The translations under genes and the position numbers were made by a program. A stretch of 64,000 nt of DNA from Candidatus Opimibacter skivensis (lineage in GTDB: Bacteria > Bacteroidota > Bacteroidia > Chitinophagales > Saprospiraceae), in contig JADKGY010000006.1 in assembly GCA_016722045.1 (NCBI GenBank), forward strand, positions 124,001 through 188,000, written 5' to 3'. This document shows, piece after piece, positions 27,059 to 36,562 of the stretch. The notes beneath the pieces were generated by a model. The model was not told the origin of the DNA. It made no database searches and saw only the letters and a list, made by a program, of their open reading frames with translations. Each line of letters opens with the position of its first letter. Positions within the stretch are counted from its first letter, which is position 1.

Positions 27059-27876
27059 TCACAATCGAATAACCCTTCTACTTCCACTCAGGCCTTTATC
27101 GTTTCTAATTCTTACGATGTAAAGACCTTTACTCTCCGGTAAAGACACGTCCATATCATTTTCTGAAACTGATTTTATTCGTTGTCCCACTGAATTAAAT
27201 ATTTCAATACCGGTAATAATTTCATCGCTAATAATTTTGAATCGTCCGTCAATCGTGGGATTCGGGATCACATCAAATACAAGATCATTTTCAACATTGT
27301 CGATATCGTTGGGCAGATAAAGAGCAAGTAGCTCATTTATTTTGAATGTAATCGTTCTGGGTTCATTTCCTGAATACAGACTCATCGAAACATTTATCCA
27401 CCCGATCTCTCCTGTTGTTGTTTTCCGATACGCAATAAATTTATTATTGATGGAAGCTGTATCGTAGGTACAATTCCAGCCTCCAAAGCATCCTATGGTA
27501 TAAAGACTATCCACTCCCCATTCATGACCTGTTGTGCAAAGTGTATCACCGAATTCATAATATGAAGGCCTTCCTGGTAGACCGGTATCGGTACAAAAAG
27601 AGAATGAATGATTAAGTACAAAAAATGCAACCGTATTCGGACCATCGGCCGGTGGATATTCTTTCAGAAACCAAATCCGGATATCCTGCGTGCCATCTCC
27701 ATCAATATCAAAATAAGCCATGGTATCATGATTGTCCTCCACGATGCTTAGATCAATGAGGTCATATACAATGCTTGTTCCTGCTGGCACGCTGCCTGCT
27801 GTGACCTGGCAATACAGTGGTGTTGATCCGAATAGAATAAAGAAAAAGAAAGGAAAGCTTTTAAAAATATCTTCAT
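27059..27876 (-). CDS. Secreted T9SS type A protein, frame break in signal peptide
   Basis: About 272 residues. Secreted protein of unknown function with Cys-rich middle (CFGGWNCTYD, DTLCTTGHEWG) and an acidic DIDGDGTQDI calcium-type loop. The last ~75 residues (VIPNPTIDGRFKI to SGSRRVIRL) are a type A T9SS sorting domain. The natural start is the ATG at 27876 (MKIFLKAF), but that frame leaves the main frame within 30 bp; adding one A to the AAA at 27849-27851 joins MKIFLKAF to FFFILFGSTPLYCQ as one signal peptide. The open frame reading further upstream runs through artefactual homopolymers and was not used. Likely intact in the organism. Confidence 0.7.
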
Positions 27877-27939
27877 AATATTCATGTCTCGGCGACTTGG
27901 ACAAGTTTGGAACTTCTGGCAGGGTTTTTGCCCCGCTTT

Positions 27940-28105
27940 TAGGGTTCCATTTCCCCCCCCTCCCCCCAAATTTTTTAAACTTATTTTTTTCCCCTTTCCA
28001 AAAAAAAAACCCGGGGGGAAAAACCCCCCCTTTTCTCTCCCTTTCCCCCTCTCTCTTCTCTTTTCCCAAAAAAACCCCCCCCCCCCCCCCCCCAACCCCC
28101 TAATA
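27940..28105. other. Homopolymer-inflated patch, probable sequence artefact
   Basis: Almost every base run here is three to nineteen long (C8, A9-10, G6, C7, C19), quite unlike all other DNA in the window. Surrounding sequence is normal. The pattern fits unreliable base calling or a badly assembled joint rather than biology, so proteins read through it should be ignored. Confidence 0.75.
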
Positions 28106-28192
28106 AATAAATATTCAATATTAATCTCTCGCAAAGTCGCAAAGTCGCAAAGAAAATACTTCACTCCGATAGATCTATTAACAATTAACTTC

Positions 28193-28290
28193 TCTAATTT
28201 AAAATTCCTACTTTTCCTTCTTAATTCCAAATTCAAAATTCCTTATTCACGATTTCCTTTTCAATTCCTTACTCAAAATTTCCTTTTCAA
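28193..28290 (-). repeat. Degenerate tandem repeat after dapA
   Basis: On the gene strand GGAATTGAAAA and AAGGAATTTTGA words repeat about five times starting at the dapA stop (AAT TGA AAA GGA AAT). A related AATTCAAAATT word occurs after the gene at 27059 and near 57000. Confidence 0.55.
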
Positions 28291-29180
28291 TTCATCCCTT
28301 TCACAGCATCCATCGCTTCATGCAATTTCTTTTTATTGCTGTCACTAATCTCCACAAGCGGCAGACGCAATTCAGCGCCGCACCATCCTTTGTAATTTAA
28401 AGCTTCTTTTATCCCCACAGGATTTCCTTCAATATATAGCCATTGATGCAGATCAAGCAAACGATAATGAATATGTCGTGCCTTTCCCCACTCTCCACTC
28501 AATGCATATCGTATCATAGATGAAAAAGATTCAGGATACGCATTTGCAATAACCGAGATAACACCTTTACCTCCATTGGCGATGAATGCTAATGCCGTCG
28601 GATCGTCACCAGACAATAATGTAAAATGTGAAGGTGCATATCTGGCTAATGCCGCCGCCTGATGTAAATCCGCTGAAGCATCTTTTACACCAATAAATTT
28701 TTTTGAATCATTTGCTAAACGAAGTAAAGTCCCTGCTGAAATATTTGACGCTGTACGACTCGGTACATTATAAATAATCATCGGCAATGGTGATGCTTCT
28801 GCAAGGGCCATGTAATGTCTGTAAATTCCTTCCTGGCTGGGTTTCACATAAGCAGGACTACTGGACAGTATCGCTGATATGCCGGTCGTTTCAAACAAAG
28901 ACAATTTTTCACAAAGCTGAGCTGTATTGTTTCCACCAAATTGTCCGGCGATGATTGGAACTCGTCCGGCCACAGCTTCAATCGTATGCTTAATCACTGC
29001 AGTTTGCTCCTGATCACTCAGGCTTGTAGCCTCACCCGTAGTGCCGAGACTAACTATGTATTCCACCCCACCCTGGATGACTTTATCCACGAGCGATGAA
29101 AGTGCATTGAAATCAATGTAATTTTTTTTGAAGGGCGTGACGAGTGCAACTCCCGTACCTGTAAGATCAAGCGTAGACAT
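28287..29180 (-). CDS. dapA: 4-hydroxy-tetrahydrodipicolinate synthase
   Basis: 297 residues. Condenses pyruvate with aspartate semialdehyde in lysine and diaminopimelate synthesis. TIM-barrel lyase with GVALVTPF at the start, GTTGEATSL (pyruvate-binding Thr-Thr), Tyr in IIYNVPSRT and the Schiff-base Lys in FIGVKDASADL. Length and motifs are standard. Followed upstream by a DUF6913-like gene with a 6-bp gap, probably co-transcribed. Confidence 0.96.
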   Translation of the reverse strand: MSTLDLTGTGVALVTPFKKNYIDFNALSSLVDKVIQGGVEYIVSLGTTGEATSLSDQEQTAVIKHTIEAVAGRVPIIAGQFGGNNTAQLCEKLSLFETTGISAILSSSPAYVKPSQEGIYRHYMALAEASPLPMIIYNVPSRTASNISAGTLLRLANDSKKFIGVKDASADLHQAAALARYAPSHFTLLSGDDPTALAFIANGGKGVISVIANAYPESFSSMIRYALSGEWGKARHIHYRLLDLHQWLYIEGNPVGIKEALNYKGWCGAELRLPLVEISDSNKKKLHEAMDAVKGMN

Positions 29181-29186
29181 CCGGTA

Positions 29187-29720
29187 TCAATATATCTTTT
29201 GCAATGTATGCATTAGTTCACTTATCCATTCCTTCAATGTCGCAGAATTTCCGGCATCGATGCAAAGATCATATGGATTGGTTTGCTGCTGCGCGTACCA
29301 GGGCCCGATACGAAATGATGCTTTTGAAACTGAACTGATAAAATCCAGTGGTCGATGATTTTCTTTGATCGAAAGATTGATCAGAACATCAAACGCCTGA
29401 CTCATGAAATCTTCGGCCATTTCAGTTTTCGGTACTTGTGATACTTTATTCAGATCATTGGTCGTGATAATATCAAAAGGCGTGGAAATGGTTTCCATTT
29501 TGCCATTGAAGAAGCCAAGAATTTTTACCCGATTGCCTTTCTTTCTTAAATCTTCTGCGAAGGAATTGACGATCGTGCGATCATCGGCACTGGTCGCATC
29601 CGTGAGAAGGCCATAATGATTTTTGCGATCAAGATGAAAAGCTACCGGAGTACCTGAAGAAGCTTTGAGCCTCTTCTTCTTGGCACGTTCAAAAAAATAT
29701 GTCCTGATGGCTTCCAGCAT
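29187..29720 (-). CDS. DUF6913-like conserved Bacteroidota protein
   Basis: 177 residues, no signal peptide. Pattern: basic N-terminal helix (FFERAKKKRLKAS), nucleotide-fold-like strands (HYGLLTDATSADDRTIVNSF, VKILGFFNGK), and a conserved-looking C-terminal block RIGPWYAQQQTNPYDLCID. It resembles the small DUF6913 proteins encoded beside dapA in many Bacteroidota; this is recalled from context rather than searched. Function unknown. Co-directional with dapA, 6-bp gap. Confidence 0.6.
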   Translation of the reverse strand: MLEAIRTYFFERAKKKRLKASSGTPVAFHLDRKNHYGLLTDATSADDRTIVNSFAEDLRKKGNRVKILGFFNGKMETISTPFDIITTNDLNKVSQVPKTEMAEDFMSQAFDVLINLSIKENHRPLDFISSVSKASFRIGPWYAQQQTNPYDLCIDAGNSATLKEWISELMHTLQKIY

Positions 29721-29768
29721 AAATCAAATTCTACACTCTTCATTCATTCCGACAAGGATCGGAACACA

Positions 29769-30743
29769 CTAACGAGATTCCTCGGTCGGAGATTTTATTT
29801 CGTACCGACCCATCGCCGAATATTTTTCAATCCGTGTATTGATCCGATCATCCGGAGTAGATTGTTTCAATTCTTCAAGCTGCGTCTTGATATGTTCTGC
29901 AAGGGCTACAGCCATTCCGTCAGGATCATTATGCGCGCCACCAAGTGGTTCTTTCACGATACCATCCACAAGACCAAACTCAACCATATGATCAGCCGTC
30001 AGCTTTAAAGCTTCAGCTGCAGTTTCTTTAAAATCCCAGCTTCTCCAGAGTATAGATGAACAGGATTCAGGTGAGATCACAGAATACCATGTATTCTCAA
30101 GCATAAATACTCTGTCCCCCAGTCCGATTCCAATAGCACCACCTGAAGCTCCTTCGCCGATGATATAACACACGATCGGAACTCTGAGCTGAGCCATCTC
30201 GATCAGATTCCTGGCGATAGCTTCAGCCTGCCCTCTCTCCTCAGCTTCCAGACCTGGATAGGCACCCGGCGTATCAATCAATGTAACAACCGGAATATTA
30301 AATTTCTCGGCCAGCTTCATCAGGCGTAAAGCCTTTCGGTATCCTTCAGGATTGGCCATACCGAAATTCCGGTACTGCCTCATCTTTGTATTTGATCCTT
30401 TCTGATGGCCTATGACCATGACCGACTTGCCATCCAATTGGGCGAATCCGCCGATTATAGCTTTATCATCATGCACGAACCTGTCACCATGCAACTCAAT
30501 GAAGTTTGAAAAGATCTGTTGGATATAAAACAACGTATAGGGCCGTTCGGGATGCCTTGACAATTGCACCTTTTGCCAACCGCTTAGGTTGCCATAGATC
30601 TCCGTTTTGAGTTGGATGATCTTATTCTCCAGGTCCCGTATGGCAGCAGAAACATCGATGTCGCCCTGAGCTTCAATTTGTTTGATCTGCTCGAGTTGAT
30701 CATAGAGACTTTCAAGGGGCTGCTCAAACTCAAGAAATACCAT
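29769..30743 (-). CDS. accA: Acetyl-CoA carboxylase carboxyltransferase subunit alpha
   Basis: 324 residues, the standard AccA length. With AccD it transfers the carboxyl group from biotin to acetyl-CoA, giving malonyl-CoA for fatty-acid synthesis. N-terminal helical region, then VQLSRHPERPYTLFYI, DTPGAYPGLEAEERGQAEAI, GEGASGGAIGIG and the later SPESCSSILWR. Stands alone (no accD in the window), with short tandem repeats upstream on its 5' side. Confidence 0.96.
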   Translation of the reverse strand: MVFLEFEQPLESLYDQLEQIKQIEAQGDIDVSAAIRDLENKIIQLKTEIYGNLSGWQKVQLSRHPERPYTLFYIQQIFSNFIELHGDRFVHDDKAIIGGFAQLDGKSVMVIGHQKGSNTKMRQYRNFGMANPEGYRKALRLMKLAEKFNIPVVTLIDTPGAYPGLEAEERGQAEAIARNLIEMAQLRVPIVCYIIGEGASGGAIGIGLGDRVFMLENTWYSVISPESCSSILWRSWDFKETAAEALKLTADHMVEFGLVDGIVKEPLGGAHNDPDGMAVALAEHIKTQLEELKQSTPDDRINTRIEKYSAMGRYEIKSPTEESR

Positions 30744-31292
30744 AAGCTATTGATTGACAAGCCTTCACAAAGGGGGGATGATGAGGCAAGTTTGCAAAGG
30801 TAGGCAATTCAGAGAAGTGAGAGAAGCAAGAGGAGTGAGAAAGTGAGAGGAGTGAGAGAGTGAGAATCTTTGGGTACAAGGGATGCCGGATAAAAGGATG
30901 GGGGATGCCGGACTCTTGACGCACACTTTCCTTTTGACGCAGATTTACGCAGAATTATTTTTAAAAGAGAATACGTCAGATCTACGGATAGTTGAATACA
31001 GATGGACTGTCTCAAGGGACGCAGATTAATTTCGTTCTGCCCCTTCTTTTCTTTCGCCGAATAAATTAGAAGCGTATGAAAATTCTACCCTGTGTTTCTA
31101 CACTTCTTTTCGAAAACCCCGGGTATAGGGTTTATACATTTGGATTTTAGTAATCATAAAGCTCCGTAGGAGCGAAATATCTGTAAACAGAGACGCTCCA
31201 CACCCCCTTTTTTGTGGCGCCGGCGATGCGAAGCGAGAGAGGCGGATTAAAATTTTTCCTTAGCCTTAGCCTTCTCCTCAGCTTTTTTTGTC
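30744..31292. other. 549-bp intergenic region with several repeat families
   Basis: Holds a GTGAGAG-type tract (30808-30865), two GGATGCCGGA words (30883-30912), GACGCAGATTTACGCAGA-type words (30930-30955, 31018-31030), one GCTCCGTAGGAGC hairpin (31160) and AAGGCTAAGG-type units next to the SDR stop. No convincing gene is seen. Confidence 0.65.
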
Positions 31293-32159
31293 CTAGCCTC
31301 TTTCTTTAAAATAATCCCCTATCCCACACATCTGATTGCTCCGATCCCAAAGTTGTTTTCCCAAAACAGGATCCTTAGCAGATGGAAATACATCTTTGAC
31401 TTTATTGCTTTCCCAATATTTTCCACTGATCCTTTCTACAGAAGGATCGGTCGCACAAAACACAGAAGTGCGTGAACCTTCAGAAGGAGTCTGTCCTTTA
31501 CGTCGTCTGAATTTCCAGGCGAGCGTATGCAACCAGTTTGTGTGTTTCAATCCGATATCCGTTTTGACTAATCCTGGTGATGCGGCATACACACTGATAT
31601 TTGTATCCGGTTTCAATGCATCCAGTTCAAACGTGAAATAAAGATTTGCAAGTTTTGACTGTCCATTGGAACGAAGACCATGATAATTTTTTGAATAGCC
31701 GGGATCGGGGATATTTATTTTTCCATAAGAGTGTGCATTGCTGGCCACATTGACTATCCTACCATGTCCTGATCTTTTCAATGCGGGATAAAGAAGATGC
31801 GTCATCAGTACGTAACTCAGATGATTTGTAGCAAAGACAGTCTCAATTCCTTCTTTTGTCAGATGGTGATTTGACATCCATGTACCGACATTATTGATGA
31901 GGCCATCAATCACCGGATGTTTAGCTATCATTTCTGCAGCTGCTTTCCGGATATCACTCTGAAGACTCATATCTGCTGCATATCCTTCCACAAGCGCATC
32001 TGGATGCGAAGACATAATAATCGAAATAGCATGATCAACTTTTCCCTGAGATCGTGCAGTAAACAATACACGATGACCTAAGTCAACGAGACTGCGTACA
32101 GTTTCCAATCCGATACCCTGGCTTGCACCGGTGACTACATATATTTTTGGAGAACTCAT
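31293..32159 (-). CDS. Short-chain dehydrogenase, retinol-dehydrogenase type, catalytic Tyr replaced
   Basis: 288-residue SDR with NAD(P) fold. Cofactor motif TGASQGIG, INNVG, and RIVNVASNAH with the expected Ser. The active site, which should read YxxxK, reads NGQSK within the otherwise typical segment GQSKLANLYF, so the catalytic Tyr is Asn. C-terminal PSEGSRTSVFCAT and SGKYWESNK match retinol-dehydrogenase-like SDRs. It may be inactive as a dehydrogenase or use another proton donor. Substrate unknown. Same strand as the next SDR, 189 bp away. Confidence 0.85.
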   Translation of the reverse strand: MSSPKIYVVTGASQGIGLETVRSLVDLGHRVLFTARSQGKVDHAISIIMSSHPDALVEGYAADMSLQSDIRKAAAEMIAKHPVIDGLINNVGTWMSNHHLTKEGIETVFATNHLSYVLMTHLLYPALKRSGHGRIVNVASNAHSYGKINIPDPGYSKNYHGLRSNGQSKLANLYFTFELDALKPDTNISVYAASPGLVKTDIGLKHTNWLHTLAWKFRRRKGQTPSEGSRTSVFCATDPSVERISGKYWESNKVKDVFPSAKDPVLGKQLWDRSNQMCGIGDYFKERG

Positions 32160-32348
32160 TAATTTAATATGGATTTAAATTATTAAATATAGGACGCAGA
32201 TTTTTTAAGAAATAATATGATTGATTAAGATTTATTTTTCAACCACATATTCTCACGACTCACGCCCGCTTGTTTTGTTTTATTGCCGCAAATTTCGCGA
32301 ATTAACGCAAATTAAAGTACTGATTACCACTTACTGAATACTGATTAC

Positions 32349-33134
32349 CTAGAGTACTCCTGTCCGTCCTCCATCCACCGTAATCTGCGTGCCCGTGATA
32401 TACGCCGCTGCAGGTGAGGCAAGAAATCCAACGGCATTCGCTATTTCTTCTGCACTACCAAATCGCCCCATCGGTATCTCTTCAAGCATTTCTTTGCGAA
32501 TGTCCTCAATACCTCTGCCTGTTTTATTTGCCTTATTTGAAACAATAGAATTTAATCTATCTGTTACTGTTGCACCGGGCAATACATTATTCACCGTGAT
32601 TCCAAATGGGGCCAATTCTGTGGCAAGTGTTTTTGACCAATTAGCCACTGCAGCTCTGATCGTATTGGAGACGCCTAAACCTTTTAATGGTTGCTTCACC
32701 GAAGTTGAAATGATATTGATGATGCGACCATATTTTTCTTCTTTCATTCCAGGTACTAAAAGTTGAGCTGCCACATGATTAGCCAACAGATGCTGCGCGA
32801 ATGCACTTTTAAAGGCACTTGTTTCCGCACCAGCAATATTCCCTGCCGCAGGCCCTCCGGAATTATTGACAAGAATATGAATCGTCTTCACTTTAGAAAG
32901 TCCAAGGATCTTAAAATGAAAATCGGCTTCATCAGCTGTATCGGCTACAAGAAAATCATGATGCTGTCCTTTCGAATGATCAAGATCTTTCAATGCTTCG
33001 CCCAATGCCTCATCATTTCTCGCCAAAAGAGTAACATTGGCCCCAAGTTGTGACAATACAATCGCACTTGCCTTTCCTATACCACTACTGCTACCGCAGA
33101 CTAATGCATTTTTACCTTTCAGATTAATATCCAT
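32349..33134 (-). CDS. SDR-family protein with non-canonical active site
   Basis: 261 residues. Cofactor segment CGSSSGIGKAS and LVNNSGGP are SDR-like; the catalytic region reads STSVKQPLKGLGVSNTIRAA, with Asn and Arg where Tyr and Lys are expected. This matches the known BKR-like SDR subgroup that lacks the normal tetrad. C-terminal ITGTQITVDGG is standard. Divergent from the aminomuconate deaminase gene 300 bp away, so it may belong to the tryptophan-degradation set; that is inference. Confidence 0.83.
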   Translation of the reverse strand: MDINLKGKNALVCGSSSGIGKASAIVLSQLGANVTLLARNDEALGEALKDLDHSKGQHHDFLVADTADEADFHFKILGLSKVKTIHILVNNSGGPAAGNIAGAETSAFKSAFAQHLLANHVAAQLLVPGMKEEKYGRIINIISTSVKQPLKGLGVSNTIRAAVANWSKTLATELAPFGITVNNVLPGATVTDRLNSIVSNKANKTGRGIEDIRKEMLEEIPMGRFGSAEEIANAVGFLASPAAAYITGTQITVDGGRTGVL

Positions 33135-33162
33135 TACACCTATTTTTTTTCACCTATTTTTT

Positions 33163-33386
33163 ATTTTGCTTATTGCTCATTGCCCATTGCTATTTCACCG
33201 CTAATTACGCAGAATTTATTTTATAAAAAATTTCGCAAATAATCCTCGTTTTGCTTATTGCCTATTGCTTGTTGCTTGTTGTCTTTTGTTGCTTGTTCTT
33301 TTCCCGGTAATTGCGCAAATTATGTTCGTTTTGCTAATTGCTCATTGCTTATTTCTCCCTGCCCCCTGCTCCCTGCTCCCTGCATT
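33163..33386. repeat. Tandem-word tract (TTGCTNATTGC and CCCTGCT types)
   Basis: Between the divergent SDR and deaminase genes, words such as TTGCTTATTGC, TTGCTCATTGC and TTGCTTGTTGC recur in three blocks, ending with CCCTGCTCCCTGCTCCCTGC at 33358-33383. A TTTCGCAAATAA word and GCAAATTA also appear. No gene is seen. Confidence 0.75.
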
Positions 33387-33432
33387 TTGTCGCCAGAGGA
33401 TTAACTACCTTAGCAAGACCAATTAAAGAGAT

Positions 33433-33852
33433 ATGTCCAAAGATACCATCATCGCACAGGATCGCGCCCAACCACTAGGTCGTTATCCCCATACAAAGCG
33501 TGTAGGGTCATGGGTTTTTATCTCAGGCACCAGCTCAAGAAGGCCTGATAATACATATGCCGGTGCTGACTTACAACCTGATGGTCAATGGATTCTCGAC
33601 ATTAAAACACAAACGAAAGCGGTTTTGGAAAATATCCAACACTATCTCGGGCTCAATGGCGGAAATCTTGAAGATCTGGTCGATGTCATCGTTTTTCTAA
33701 AAGACATGAGCCACTTTGAAGCCTACAATGAAATCTATAATTCCTTTTTTCCGAACACTGGTCCCTGCAGAACAACAGTTGCCGTCGCCGATCTTCCCCG
33801 CCCTCAAATATTGATCGAAATAAAAGGAACAGCTTATATTGCCAACGAATAA
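33433..33852 (+). CDS. nbaF: RidA-family 2-aminomuconate deaminase
   Basis: 139 residues of the RidA/YjgF fold. RYPHTKRVGSWVFISGTSSRRPDNTYAG is typical of the aminomuconate deaminase subgroup, and LPRPQILIEIKGTAYI is the usual C-terminal strand with the Arg that binds the substrate carboxylate. In this setting it hydrolyses 2-aminomuconate to 4-oxalocrotonate and ammonia. The tryptophan dioxygenase gene begins 2 bp after its stop. Assignment of the exact substrate rests on the neighbours. Confidence 0.85.
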   Translation: MSKDTIIAQDRAQPLGRYPHTKRVGSWVFISGTSSRRPDNTYAGADLQPDGQWILDIKTQTKAVLENIQHYLGLNGGNLEDLVDVIVFLKDMSHFEAYNEIYNSFFPNTGPCRTTVAVADLPRPQILIEIKGTAYIANE

Positions 33853-33854
33853 TT

Positions 33855-34967
33855 ATGTCTGAAAAATTTACGTCCGTTCACTATCATTCATACCTGCAAC
33901 TGGATAAAATCCTCGATGCACAACATCCGCGTTCAGCACAGGTCGAAGAATCCGTAGCCCATGATGAGATGCTCTTCATCATCATGCACCAGGTCTATGA
34001 ATTGTGGTTCAAGCAGATCATCCACGAACTGGAATCCATCTCTCTGATGTTTGAGGACAATCTGATGGATGAAGTAGAGATCCTGAAGGCTGTCACCAGA
34101 CTTGAACGCATCATTGAAATCCAAAAACTTTTGATCGACCAGATTAATGTCATGGAGACATTGACGGCGATGGACTTTCTTGATTTCAGGCAATATTTAT
34201 TTCCGGCGAGTGGTTTTCAGAGTCTTCAATTCAGAGTTGTTGAAAATTTACTAGGTTTAAAACAAGAGCAACGTCTGACCTATAACAATTTGCCTTATGA
34301 TGTGGTTTTTTCTGAGACACAGAAAGAAGTATTGGAACGTAGCATTGAAAATAAATCTTTGCTTACGCATGTCATTGAATGGCTTGATCGCACACCTTTT
34401 CTTGAGTTTAGTAAATTCAGTTTTCTTGAAGCTTATAAAAAAGCTGTTGAAAGGATGATTCAGAAAGATAAAGATGCGATCAATGCATCCGAAATTCTTT
34501 CCGAAGAAACTAAAAAACAAAGGTTGACAATGATGGGGGATACGAGTACTTATTTTAATGCTGTCTTTGATCCTGCACAGTTTGAAGAAATGCGAAATCG
34601 TGGTGAAGTAAAATTTTCATACAAAGCCATGCTTGCCGCACTCTTTATTTTTCTTTACAGGGATGAACCCATTTTGCAACAGCCCTATCGCTTATTGTCC
34701 CGCCTGATGGATATTGAAGAGATGCTGACCAATTGGCGTAACAGGCACTCACAAATGGTGCTGCGGATGATCGGTCGTAAAACGGGAACAGGTGGATCTT
34801 CAGGACATCAGTATCTCAAATCGACTGCCCAGCATCACCAGATATTTACGGACTTATACCAGGTTGCCACTCTACTCATCCCCAGGTCTGAATTGCCTGC
34901 ACTACCTGAAGAACTCAAGCAATATCTGGGATTTTATTTTTCTTCGCACGAGCATGTGAAAGAATAA
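33855..34967 (+). CDS. kynA: Tryptophan 2,3-dioxygenase, long type
   Basis: 370-residue haem dioxygenase, close to animal enzymes in length and longer than the ~280-residue common bacterial type. It opens the indole ring of tryptophan to N-formylkynurenine. Distal-site block IIMHQVYELWFKQIIHELES; proximal haem His in NWRNRHSQMVLRMIGRK; substrate loop GTGGSSGHQYLKST. All expected residues are present. First step of the pathway encoded downstream. The stop TAA begins an AACAAGT-type repeat. Confidence 0.95.
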   Translation: MSEKFTSVHYHSYLQLDKILDAQHPRSAQVEESVAHDEMLFIIMHQVYELWFKQIIHELESISLMFEDNLMDEVEILKAVTRLERIIEIQKLLIDQINVMETLTAMDFLDFRQYLFPASGFQSLQFRVVENLLGLKQEQRLTYNNLPYDVVFSETQKEVLERSIENKSLLTHVIEWLDRTPFLEFSKFSFLEAYKKAVERMIQKDKDAINASEILSEETKKQRLTMMGDTSTYFNAVFDPAQFEEMRNRGEVKFSYKAMLAALFIFLYRDEPILQQPYRLLSRLMDIEEMLTNWRNRHSQMVLRMIGRKTGTGGSSGHQYLKSTAQHHQIFTDLYQVATLLIPRSELPALPEELKQYLGFYFSSHEHVKE

Positions 34968-35012
34968 CAAGTAACAAGTAACGAGTAACGAATAGCTAAT
35001 AACGCTTAACGA
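34963..35012 (+). repeat. 7-bp tandem repeat on the kynA stop
   Basis: Units AACAAGT, AACGAGT and AACGAAT follow directly from the GAA TAA end of the gene. With period 7 they put TAA or TAG triplets in more than one frame. Confidence 0.75.
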
Positions 35013-35062
35013 ATTTTTGCAGCTCCCCCTTTTTCAGGGGGCTGGGGGGTAAAAAATAAATT

Positions 35063-36526
35063 ATGACGATAATGAAAAGTTTTGAGCACTTCATCAATGG
35101 CGAATATCGCCCATCTGTAAGTGGCAAAACGATGGATGTCATCAATCCATCTACCGGAAAAAAATACGCTACTGTATCTGCAGGTGACGAACAGGATGTA
35201 AATCTTGCCGTAACAGCTGCTAAAGCTGCATCACCGGCATGGATGTTAACTCCACTGGCCAAAAAGCAAACTATACTTCAAAAAATCGCTGATCTGATCA
35301 CTGAACGACTTGACGAATTTTCTGAAGCAGAAAGTCTTGATACGGGAAAACCAATTTCACTGGCACGTGAACTGGATATCCCCCGAGCTGCATCCAATTT
35401 TTCATTTTTCGGTGCTGCAGCCACTCAATGGTCATCGGAATCACATGTGATGCCCAGTCAGGCTTTTAATTTTACATTGAGAGATGCACTTGGCGTAGTC
35501 GGATGTATTTCACCATGGAATCTTCCTCTATATTTATTTACATGGAAGATTGCGCCTGCACTCGCTGCCGGAAATACTGTAGTCGGAAAACCTTCTGAGC
35601 TAACACCTGCGACTGCTGCAATGCTCGGAAAAATATGTAATGAAGCTGGTTTGCCACCGGGTGTGCTCAATATCATTCATGGTACCGGACCCGAGGCAGG
35701 TGAAGCCATTGTGAAACATGAAGACATCAAAGCAATTTCATTCACAGGAAGCACAGCTGTCGGAAAACGTATTGCAGTTCTCTGCGCAGAGCAATTGAAA
35801 AAAGTCTCACTCGAGCTTGGCGGAAAAAATCCGATCATCATTTTTGGCGATTGTGATTATCAGAATATGTTGCAGACCACGATACGATCTGCATTCAGTA
35901 ACCAGGGACAAATCTGTCTGTGTGGATCAAGAATTTTTGTGGAAGCCAATTTGTATGATAAATTTCTATCCGATTTTATTTTCAGAACGAAGCGTTTGAA
36001 AATCGGCGACCCAATGGATCCGGATACGGATATCGGATCATTGATATCTGAAGCGCATATGAATAAAGTCATGAGTTATATTGATCTTGCTCAACAGGAA
36101 GGAGGAAAAATAGCAACAGGAGGAAATCAGGTTAAATTAAAAGGAGAACTTGGTGAAGGTTATTTTGTGGAACCCACCATCATCACCGGTCTTGAGCAGG
36201 ATTGCCGTACAAACAAGGAAGAAATATTCGGCCCTGTAGTATCTATAATCCCTTTCGAAACAGAAGATGAAGTGGTAGCCATGGCAAATGATACAAATTA
36301 TGGTCTTGCATCTGTGATCTGGACGAATCATCTCGCGCGTGCACACCGCGTATCTTCCAACTTGCAATCCGGAATTGTCTGGGTCAACTGCTGGATGCTG
36401 CGTGATCTACGTACACCTTTTGGAGGAGTCAAACAATCCGGACTGGGCAGAGAAGGCGGTTGGGAAGCGATGCGATTTTTTACAGAGGCGAAGAATATAA
36501 CAGTAGCTTATCCGCATAACGAATAA
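35063..36526 (+). CDS. nbaE: 2-aminomuconic 6-semialdehyde dehydrogenase
   Basis: 487-residue NAD-dependent aldehyde dehydrogenase. N-terminal HFINGEYRPSVSGKTMDVIN; NAD contact SFTGSTAVGKRI; general base Glu in SLELGGKNPI; nucleophile Cys in NQGQICLCGSRIF; IFGPVVSIIPF and FGGVKQSGLGREGG near the end. The sequence resembles the hydroxymuconic/aminomuconic semialdehyde branch, and the neighbours (ACMS decarboxylase, deaminase) fix the likely substrate. An alternative ATG lies 9 bp further in. The last codons (AAC GAA TAA) are the first unit of a tandem repeat. Confidence 0.9.
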   Translation: MTIMKSFEHFINGEYRPSVSGKTMDVINPSTGKKYATVSAGDEQDVNLAVTAAKAASPAWMLTPLAKKQTILQKIADLITERLDEFSEAESLDTGKPISLARELDIPRAASNFSFFGAAATQWSSESHVMPSQAFNFTLRDALGVVGCISPWNLPLYLFTWKIAPALAAGNTVVGKPSELTPATAAMLGKICNEAGLPPGVLNIIHGTGPEAGEAIVKHEDIKAISFTGSTAVGKRIAVLCAEQLKKVSLELGGKNPIIIFGDCDYQNMLQTTIRSAFSNQGQICLCGSRIFVEANLYDKFLSDFIFRTKRLKIGDPMDPDTDIGSLISEAHMNKVMSYIDLAQQEGGKIATGGNQVKLKGELGEGYFVEPTIITGLEQDCRTNKEEIFGPVVSIIPFETEDEVVAMANDTNYGLASVIWTNHLARAHRVSSNLQSGIVWVNCWMLRDLRTPFGGVKQSGLGREGGWEAMRFFTEAKNITVAYPHNE

Positions 36527-36562
36527 CGAATAACGAATAACGAATAACGAATAACGAGTATC
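36516..36562 (+). repeat. CGAATAA tandem repeat on the dehydrogenase stop
   Basis: AACGAAT repeats six times starting within the last codons of the gene; the stop TAA is part of the first unit and recurs every 7 bp, so in all three frames. Confidence 0.9.

Noticed and set aside
27886..28236. Protein extensions through the Gly/Pro/Phe-rich stretch upstream of the T9SS gene
   Set aside because: They translate the homopolymer patch, which is probably artefactual.
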